Source: Cyclostephanos tholiformis (Eukaryota; Bacillariophyta; Thalassiosirophyceae; Thalassiosirales; Thalassiosiraceae). From it: a stretch of 13,485 nucleotides of DNA. This document shows, piece by piece, positions 6,995 to 13,485 of the stretch; positions within the stretch are counted from its first letter, which is position 1, and the number at the start of each line of letters is the position of its first letter. Both the position numbers and the translations under genes were made by a program. The notes beneath the pieces are model-generated. The model saw only the letters and a program-made list of their open reading frames with translations, was not told the origin of the DNA and searched no databases. Location of the stretch: positions 1-13,485 of the forward strand of contig JALLPB010001033.1 in assembly GCA_036939975.1 (NCBI GenBank). Reading direction: 5' to 3'.

Positions 6995-9319
6995 ATGGGA
7001 AAGGCACAGCGTGAGGCGTCGAGTGGAAGGGGTAATGACCCAAATTCAAGATGCATGAATGGGTCAGGGGGCAATACTTCTCGAGGCAAGCATAACCGGT
7101 CTCGGGCAAGTAATTTTCGTAGGAGTAGAGAGCTTAGGCAAGTAATTAAATTAATAAATGTAAATTGGGAAAAAAGCACAGTGAGGCGGACAGGACGGAT
7201 GAACTTTACAAGCCATAATTCAGTCCTCGAAGCTTTGTCACACCGAGCTAATAATATATGTGGAGGCCGACGGGTCAGTGATGAGGTACGAACATGCGCA
7301 ACAGATGAAACGGGCACTTTGGACCTGACTGTGCTTAATTTGTATAAGGAAAATGAAACATTACAAAAAGAATTAGAGGAAATTCATGGGATGCCTGTAC
7401 ACGAGGAAGTTCTCCAGGTTCACGGTTTTGCACCCCCAAAGAAGGCAGATGGAACGATAAGATTGGCCTACGAGAACATAAACGGGTTGAATACAAAACT
7501 GAGCGATAATAATAAGGTGGAAAGGATGAAGGAGCTCCACGATCAACTCGAAATTGACGTTGCGGCTTACTGCGAGCACAAGATAAACTACAAGCACAAA
7601 AAGAACGTCAACGGCTTCAACCAACTCTTCAAAGGCGGTGAAGCAGCAATTCATTCAATCGCTGCACACAACGTACACGAGAATGTTGGTAGGGTTCAGC
7701 AAGGAGGAACGAGTCTTATTCTTTTTGGGCACTTAACCCAGCATTTGGATCTAAACAAGAGTGGAAAAGACCCAACAGGTCTTGGACGATGGTCGGTAAT
7801 GACAATACAAGGGGATGGAACAAGAACCAGAATCATTTGTGGGTATAATCCATGCGGCAACAACAAGACAAACAGCGGCACGTTGTATCAACAACAACGA
7901 AGATTCCTCATCACCACACGGCAAGACCTCACCTGCCCCAGAAAGAAGTTCTGCGAGGACTTAACCATTCAATTGGCCAAATGGCGGGAAGAAGGTGACC
8001 GTCTGGTAGTATGCATGGACGCAAATGAGGACATCTATCGCAAAACCATTGGCAGATCCCTCACTGACATTCAAGGACTGAATATGAGCGAAATCGTCGG
8101 GGACTTCACTGGCAAGAAGATTGGACCAACCTTTTTTCGAGGAAGTAAGCCAACTGATGGTGTCTGGGCAACACGGGACATCTGTGTGACCCACGCATGT
8201 GTTATGCCGGCAGGATATGGAGTTGGGGATCACAGAATGTTTGTTATCGACTTTCAGGAATCAAGTATAATCGGAACAACACAATTCCGTGTGGAAAGAC
8301 ACATGTCAAGAAGACTGAACACCAAAGTCTCGAGTGGAGCAACAAAAAAGTATGTCACCAGGTTGGAAGCCAACCTTCAAAAGCACCGGCTTCTCGAGAA
8401 GCTGACAAATTTGCAGGTATGCGGACGTACAAAGCGGAAATCGACTCAGAGGGAACTGAATAAAATCGATCGGCAAATAAAAAATCTCATGATAAACGCG
8501 GAGAAGAAATGTAGAAAAATAAAATCTGGCAGGATCCCGTTCTCTCCGGAAGCAGCCCTATGGATTCGGTGCACGCAAGTATATCGATCGCTCATACGAT
8601 ACCATGAAGGGTTAATACGAAATCGGGGCAATCTAAAGCGGACCGCAAGAAGATGCGGTATAGAGAGGTGTATGGAGCTCAGTATGGAGGATATCCTGTT
8701 GAGATTGAGGGTGTGTATACGACAGTGCGATCATTATCGCAAGAATGGAAAACACTACCGACGGAGGCACTTAAGGGATTGTCTGACAAGAGCCCAAGAT
8801 AAGGAGGATAGCGACAAGGAAAGAGAAATTCTAGAGATAATCCAACTTGAGAAAGACAGGAGTTTCTGGAGACGCATTAACTATGTTATGGGAAAATCAA
8901 GGAATGGGTCGGTTAGACGAGTACTAGTTGAGAACGACAAGGAAGGGACACTCACGGAACATACCACACAGGCGTCGGTAGAAGAAGCGATTTTCAACAA
9001 CATTCACAGAAAAAGATTCACTCTAGCTGAGGCAGCTCCCGCATGTAACGGTAGACTACGAGGACTTTTTGGATACAATGCCGCAACGGTAACAGCAGAA
9101 CGAATTCTGAATGGATCTTATACCTATCCCATCGAATTTGATACAGCTACCAAAGAAATTTGCGAGGAATGCGCAAGAATTCGCCTGAAAGTCCCAAAGG
9201 ACTCTGTGAATTTATCCATTAGTAGTAATGAGTGGAAGAGTCAGTGGAAGGGACGACAAGAAACAACGTCATCATCGGAATCGGCAAATCAGAACAAATC
9301 GCTCATCTGCATGCCCTGA
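6995..9319 (+). pseudogene. LINE ORF2, segment 1: APE-type endonuclease and linker
   Basis: This is the N-terminal part of the LINE polyprotein, starting at the first ATG after the ORF1 stop (26 nt between them). Residues 1-150 are basic with a short coiled coil (LYKENETLQKELEEIHG). Residues about 155-420 are an endonuclease/exonuclease/phosphatase domain that nicks target DNA. It has N161 in AYENINGLN, E194 in YCEHK, Y284 in CGYNPC, D342 and N344 in MDANED, D388 in TDGVW and D412-H413 in YGVGDHR. All expected catalytic positions are present. Residues about 430-760 are a basic linker leading to WKGRQETTSSS, just before the RT. The frame then runs out at a TGA at 9317-9319. Genuine sense moves to another frame near 9270-9300, consistent with a 1-nt deletion. 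The full ORF2 would run to 12762, about 1,920 codons. Confidence 0.88.
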
Positions 9320-10359
9320 AATCAACCCTGGTCATAAACAACGGAATTGTACTGGATCGGTGGGCGAGAGGACTGTCAGTGATGCTGGAAAAACTCTTCG
9401 GATGTGCATTGATTACTAAATTGCGGTCAATATTGTTGATGGAAGCGGACTTCAACGCAACCAACAAGATTATATACGGCAACAGAATGCTAGAAAATGT
9501 TAGAAAGCACAAACTAATGCCGGAAGAAATCTACAGTGAAAGAAACCGTCTCGCTGACGATGGCACCTTGGCCAAAGTATTGTTCTATGATATCGTTAAG
9601 CAGATGAGACTGCCGGCAGGAATAAGCGCGGTGGACGCAGATAACTGCTACGATCGCATCGCCCACCCCATAGTATCACTCGTCTTTCAAGCACTAGGGG
9701 TAAAAACGGAAGCGTGCAAATCATTCTTTTCCACAATCCAGGATATGAAATTCTACCTGCGAACGGGCTTCGGTGACTCCAAACAGTATGCAAGTGCAAC
9801 AGGTGATATAAAGACTCAGGGGCTATGCCAAGGAAACGGTGCGGCACCCGCAGGTTGGACAGTCAATAGCATCGCAATGATAAACGCGCACAAAAGGAAA
9901 GGACATGGAATTTTTCTGCGGTCACCGATCACCAACAAGACCATTCATTTAGCAGGGTCCCTCTTTGTGGATGACACAGACCTAGAACACTTCAATATCA
10001 ACAAAAAAGATACGAGGGAAGAAACTCACCGAGCCCTACAAGAAAGCATTATCAACTGGGGTCATCTTCTGATTGCAACTGGCGGAGCATTGAAACCCGC
10101 TAAGTGCTTCTACCACATCATTTCTTTCTCATGGGGCCCGGACGGGCGCTGGAGATATGATCAAAATGAAACCACAAATAACCTCGAAATCTACATCCCG
10201 CTTGCAGACGGATCGCCCACGAGGATCGACCACCTCTCAGCGTCTACGCCAACAAAAACACTTGGGCAGATGACATGCCCCAATGGCAACTGCGACGGGG
10301 TGCTCCAGCAAATGAGAGATAAGGCAGAGAAATGGATTGACAAAGCTAGAGGAGGGTGA
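9232..10359 (+). pseudogene. LINE ORF2, segment 2: reverse transcriptase domain
   Basis: This is the reverse transcriptase that copies LINE RNA at the nicked target. The frame is open from about 9232, but true ORF2 sense enters near 9270-9300 by a frameshift from the preceding segment. Counting from 9232, visible RT blocks are KLRSILLMEADFNATNKIIYGNR (about 63-85), motif A AVDADNCYDRIAH (D135), motif B GLCQGNGAAPAGW (198-209), and motif C LFVDDTDLE, with the catalytic pair D247-D248 at 9970-9975. A thumb-like region follows (WGHLLIATGGALKPAKCF). The catalytic Asp triad is complete. The segment ends in a single TGA (10357-10359) after KARGG. Sense continues directly in the same frame with LHRRNFWFLLDKQFW, so this is a nonsense mutation and not a natural end. 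Confidence 0.9.
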
Positions 10360-12762
10360 TTACATCGTCGGAACTTCTGGTTTTTACTGGACAAGCAGTT
10401 CTGGCCAGGTGTAGCATTCGGAATAAGTAGCATTACAGCGAGCTTTGCGGAATTGGACCAATGCATGATGAAGATATATTATTCCATGCTCTCGATCAGT
10501 GGGGTACGACGATCGATTCGGAAGGAGCTGCGACAAATGGATAGGGGTTTTTACGGATGTGGCTTCCCACACCCAGGGATTGAATGCTTCATCGCGCAGG
10601 TTAGCAAACTATTAACAAACTACGGATGCAACACAGGTTTAGGTGTTCACTTGCAAACGTCTATGGAACTCATGGTGATAGAAGGAGGAGTCTCTAATCA
10701 AATCCTTGCTCAGTCAAACTCAAAGTACGGCAAATGGGTAACCAATTGTTGGCTGAAGTCGGTATGGGAAAAGGTTCATCTCTTCAACCTCACAGTAGAA
10801 ATTAAAACACTGCCGTTTTCATTCACACACGAAAATGATGATTGGCTTATGCTAGCTTTCGAAAAAGAGGGGTACGATGATGATGAACTGATCCGTTTAA
10901 ACAGAGTACGATGCCATCAGCAGGTAGTCTTTTACTCAGATATCTTTGACAGCAGAGGCAGGTCAGTGGACAGAAGATATCGCACCAAACGACCTCACAG
11001 AGACAAATGGTCTTCTTTGATCTTTCCGAACGAAAAACCACCCGGTAAAGATTTCCGCTTGTGGAACGACGCATTGGACTGCATCGCCCCGAGGGGCATC
11101 CCAAAGCATAGGCTAGGTCGAAGACTCACAAAGGGGCACAAAATATGGCCCGGTATAGATGACTTCCGAGAGGTAGTGGAAGATCCGCCAACCCTTTTTT
11201 GGCAGGTGTTGCTGAAATGGGAACGAACATGGATGTGGGATAACATACGATGGGAAGGGGATGATAACTGGATAGCGGACTCGATTCGACAGGGAAACTG
11301 TGTTGCGGTGATGGACGGCTCATACATGAAGACTTTGTACCCGGAAATCCACTCGGCAGCATTTGTACTGGAATGCGCCAATCGGTCGGGGAAGATCTGG
11401 GGATCCTTTTCGGAAGCAAGTCGTGCCGCCTGCAGCTACAGAGGGGAGCTTGTAGGTCTAATGGCGATTCACCTTATATTACTCGCAATAAATGAGGTAA
11501 ACCCAGGTCTCACAGGACACGTCTGCATCTACTCCGATTGCCTTGGAGCACTCAACAAAGTTAAGAACCTCCCGCCAGCGAGGATCCCAACGGGTAGTGC
11601 GCACTCGGACGTGCTTAAAAACATCCTCGTAAACTGCTCGGATGTGTCCTTCGATCGATTCTACTCTCATGTGTCAGCACATCAAGATGATCACAAAACC
11701 TATGGATCATTAACCCGCGAGGCTCAACTTAACTGTGCTATGGATAATCTGGCAAAAAGGGCCCTGTGGGAACTACGTCCGACTCAGCTCCCTGCGCAAC
11801 AAGCATTCCCTCTGGAACCCATAAGTCTTTTTGCCGGTACGACCAAAATCACAGCGGACATGGGCGATTATTTGCGCTTTTGGGCTCATCGGCAGATGGC
11901 ACGAGAGACCTTTCATACCTTAAATATACTACATCCCCGGGAATTTGACACAGTCGATTGGGAGATGGTGTACGAATGCCTGCAGGAGGTTCCGCAACTT
12001 TTTCAACTCTGGGCGTGCAAGCAGGTCATGGGAATAGCGGGCACAATGGAGTGGGACAAGACAGTCGAAAGAAAATGCCCCAGCTGCACCGTGGCACGTG
12101 ACACTTGCGCCCACGTACTCCATTGTTGTCACGAGGGAAGAGTTAAAACACTCAAACTCACTCTTGAACTAGTAGAATCACAGTTAGAAAAGACGGACAC
12201 GGACTCCGATCTTCTGGACTTTATTATGGAGTATGCGCATGGCAGAGGCGGACGTACGATGGAAGCAATCTGTGAAGGGTTAAGTCAGCAATATCAACGA
12301 ATGGCAAAGGCGCAGGATGCGATAGGGTGGCGACGGTTCATGGAAGGGATGATCTGCAGGGAAATGTGGAATATTCAACACGACTGTTATCAAAGCCAGA
12401 ACTCTCATCTAAACGCAAAAAGATGGGCCAAAAGCCTTATATTGAAACTACTGGAGGCCACTCACGGTCAGTGGATCTATCGAAACGTTCAAATACATGA
12501 CTCGATGGCAGGAACTCAGGCAACTCTGCGGAAGGAAGCAATACTGAAAGAGATTGAGGATCAAATGGAATTGGGGGACGAAGGACTGCTAGAAGAAGAT
12601 CACTGGATGTTGGAAGTTAACTTGGGAGACCTAGAGAACAGTAACGGGGAACAGGCAGAGTATTGGCTGCTAGGCATTAGAGCTGGACGGATGGCTGGTA
12701 CGTTGAAAGAAGCACAAAACCAGACAGCAACAGTCCAGGAGGACGGCGGAGACGGGCAATAA
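10360..12762 (+). pseudogene. LINE ORF2, segment 3: connection, RNase H and zinc motif
   Basis: This is the C-terminal part of ORF2, in frame with the RT after one TGA, ending in TAA at 12760-12762. Counting from the ATG at 10453, a connection region (about 1-280) contains DRGFYGCGFPHPGIECF and LNRVRCHQQVVFYSD. The RNase H domain (about 282-440, genome 11296-11770) has D288 in VMDGSY, E332 in SYRGELVGL, D362 in YSDCLGAL, the VSAHQDDHK loop, and D431 in CAMDNLAK. The catalytic set is complete. RNase H would remove the RNA template after cDNA synthesis. A Cys/His cluster at 542-560 (CPSC, TCAHVLHCCH; genome 12076-12132) resembles the C-terminal zinc motif of several LINE ORF2 proteins and probably binds nucleic acid. 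It ends in an acidic, Glu-rich tail. The segment has no further stops or frameshifts. Confidence 0.9.
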
Positions 12763-12979
12763 ACAACACATGGTATCAAATCCCTGAATAAACAGGGTTG
12801 TATGGCTTGCAATAGCCAAACTTACCGAGGACAAAAGGTCCTTGAAGGAGAGTAGCCCTCTCTAGCAGTCCCGACTGCAGCGCTGTCTGGTTCAGGCCCT
12901 CGGCGTATGAAGACTCCTATAAGGTGAAAAAGGTCTAGGTAGCAACATAAATTACCTAATTTCTTAAGTTGTAATGTAA
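12763..12979 (+). other. LINE 3' UTR ending in GTAATGTAAT
   Basis: This non-coding sequence lies between the ORF2 stop and the right target-site duplication. AATAAA occurs at 12758-12763, overlapping the stop codon, and at 12787-12792 in the loop of the first hairpin. There is no poly(A) tail. The element ends in TTGTAATGTAAT, two copies of GTAAT, immediately before the duplication. Many LINEs end in a short tandem repeat instead of poly(A), and this fits that type. Confidence 0.7.
12782..12878 (+). promoter_or_regulatory. Array of five small hairpins in the LINE 3' UTR
   Basis: Five perfect 5-bp stems follow one another without overlap. They are CCCTG/CAGGG with loop AATAAA (12782-12797), TGGCT/AGCCA with loop TGCAAT (12803-12818), AGGAC/GTCCT with loop AAAAG (12828-12842), GAGAG/CTCTC with loop TAGCC (12848-12862) and GCAGT/ACTGC with loop CCCG (12865-12878). 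LINE reverse transcriptases of the stringent type recognise 3' UTR stem-loops, so these may mark the RNA for its own enzyme. The function is inference; the pairing is read directly. Confidence 0.6.
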
Positions 12980-12998
12980 TGGGATTACATGATATGCG
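12980..12998. repeat. Right copy of the 19-bp LINE target-site duplication
   Basis: This is identical to 3086-3104. It follows the LINE tail GTAATGTAA and continues into Harbinger coding sequence (minus strand, reading CNP-encoding codons AAT CCC at its end). Identity over all 19 positions suggests little time since insertion. Confidence 0.9.
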
Positions 12999-13465
12999 AT
13001 CGGTATTGTGCCTCACGGTCATTTTACGTCCACTGGGTGTGCAAACAAGCTTATCAGAGAGAAATTTCCGATAATACGTTAATGACACATACTCTCCTAT
13101 CTTGTAGAAGTAGCTGTTGGCAGCACAAACTTTCCTCTGCTTGTTTTGGAAACTTTCAATGGATGAACAATCAAGCTCTTCATCGTTCGATGTCAATGGA
13201 TCGGTAGGGTCAAAACGATCAAGCTCCTCGACAGTCATTCGTCGAAGATTATGGAACATGAATATATCGGGATCGCGCATCTCCAAACAAATGCCCGCGG
13301 CAATGGCAGACCGCACCTCTTGGTAGCGAATGGAGCCGCTAGGGAATCAAAGATTTCATCCATTTGTGTCGTTCTGCGGGAAGAGAGCCGCGGTCGATCG
13401 GCAGACCGCACCTCTTGGTAGCAAATGGAGCCGCTAGTGGTAGTGGAATCAAAGATTTCATCCAT
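12981..13465 (-). pseudogene. PIF/Harbinger transposase, N-terminal part (split by LINE)
   Basis: This is the N-terminal portion of the transposase whose catalytic part is at 1992-3104. On the minus strand it reads ICLEMRDPDIFMFHNLRRMT, then LDRFDPTDPLTSNDEE, YVSLTYYRKFLSDKLV, and RHNTDRISCNP up to the repeat at 12980-12998. Past that point the frame enters LINE sequence and is meaningless. In the left flank the same codon phase continues as KSMFRAWFCMPLFKVVEIAD, the region before the DDE core where Harbinger proteins carry a conserved helical segment. Candidate starts are ATG at 13461-13463 or 13465-region MDEIFDSTTT, and a second copy at 13361-13363. A 7-bp deletion near 13342 puts that nearer copy out of frame. 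No inverted repeat is seen before the window ends, so the element extends beyond 13485. Confidence 0.8.
13305..13465 (-). repeat. Duplicated transposase start region with a 7-bp indel
   Basis: Positions 13305-13363 (59 bp) are repeated at 13400-13465 (66 bp). The copies differ by one substitution (TAGCGAATGG versus TAGCAAATGG, a CpG-to-CpA change) and by a 7-bp block TGGTAGT present only in the outer copy. Both copies encode MDEIFDS on the minus strand. The outer copy keeps the frame through STTTSGSICYQEVRSA; the inner copy loses it. About 36 bp of unrelated sequence separates the two. Confidence 0.85.
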
Positions 13466-13485
13466 GTGTTGGTGGTGGGGGTGGC

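Larger units (their letters stand above)
3105..12979 (+). mobile_element. Non-LTR (LINE-type) retrotransposon with APE endonuclease, RT and RNase H
   Basis: This is an element of about 9.9 kb bounded by a 19-bp target-site duplication. It lies antisense to the Harbinger transposase it interrupts. The order is: 5' leader (3105-3371), ORF A (3372-3710), G-poor stretch and decayed ORF B (to 4759), ORF1 (4776-6968), ORF2 (6995-12762) and 3' UTR (to 12979). ORF2 supplies endonuclease, reverse transcriptase, RNase H and a C-terminal zinc motif, the layout of APE-type LINEs with RNase H. Target-primed reverse transcription is the expected mobility mechanism. No LTRs, integrase or protease are visible. 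Long bipartite coding capacity and a near-complete 5' end suggest a full-length insertion. ORF2 has one frameshift and one nonsense codon, so this copy is probably not autonomous. I do not assign a named clade. Confidence 0.9.

Noticed and set aside
9232..9319. Programmed minus-one frameshift in ORF2.
   Set aside because: No slippery heptamer or downstream structure was seen in the overlap, and the element carries another inactivating change.
1038..10359. Repeated in-frame TGA codons (1038, 2982, 3420, 4181, 4334, 10357) hinting at TGA read as sense.
   Set aside because: ORF1 has no internal TGA in 730 codons and ORF2 only one in about 1,920, while Trp is encoded by TGG throughout. Premature stops from CGA by CpG transition explain the bias better.
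12822..12980. Extension of the minus-strand Harbinger frame into the LINE 3' UTR.
   Set aside because: The coding sense stops at the 19-bp repeat; the remaining residues are antisense LINE sequence that happens to be open.
1..13485. CRISPR arrays, tRNA or rRNA genes, bacterial operons.
   Set aside because: No regularly spaced repeats, cloverleaf structures or ribosomal RNA motifs are visible; the content is eukaryotic transposable elements.

Overview
The window is eukaryotic, repeat-derived DNA. It shows no bacterial operon structure and no host gene that I can recognise. The reverse transcriptase, RNase H and PIF/Harbinger proteins look most like families I associate with diatoms and related stramenopiles. 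That assignment is a family-level impression without a database search, at about 0.6 confidence.

Layout. (1) Positions 192-1197 hold a decayed pogo/Tigger-type DDE transposase on the plus strand. It has a premature TGA, a frameshift and an Asn where the third catalytic Asp should be. (2) Positions 1479-1895 hold a small unrecognised plus-strand ORF that converges on a PIF/Harbinger transposase. (3) The Harbinger transposase is on the minus strand and is split in two. Its C-terminal part is at 1992-3104 and its N-terminal part at 12981-13465. (4) Between the two halves, in the opposite orientation, lies a near-complete non-LTR (LINE-type) retrotransposon of about 9.9 kb (3105-12979).

The LINE is flanked by an exact 19-bp direct repeat (3086-3104 and 12980-12998). 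The Harbinger reading frame runs through both copies of this repeat in the same phase. Removing the LINE plus one repeat copy would therefore rejoin a continuous transposase frame, apart from one TGA. This is direct evidence of a nested insertion, and the identical repeats suggest it is fairly recent.

The LINE carries, in order: a 5' leader; a small basic ORF (ORF A, 3372-3710, one internal TGA); a G-poor stretch; a second, stop-riddled frame (ORF B, to 4759); a 730-codon ORF1 (4776-6968); and a large ORF2 (6995-12762) encoding an APE-type endonuclease, a reverse transcriptase, an RNase H and a C-terminal Cys/His zinc motif. ORF2 keeps every catalytic residue I can identify but is broken by one frameshift (about 9270-9300) and one TGA (10357). 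The 3' UTR holds five consecutive small hairpins and ends in GTAATGTAAT rather than poly(A).

Functionally these are three generations of selfish DNA: an old pogo remnant, a Harbinger element with several independent inactivating lesions, and a younger LINE inside it. The missing catalytic Asp in each DDE transposase is consistent with a single CpG-to-CpA transition, as expected from deamination of methylated CpG. The points most worth following up are the nested insertion, the hairpin array in the LINE 3' UTR, and the extra coding region upstream of LINE ORF1.
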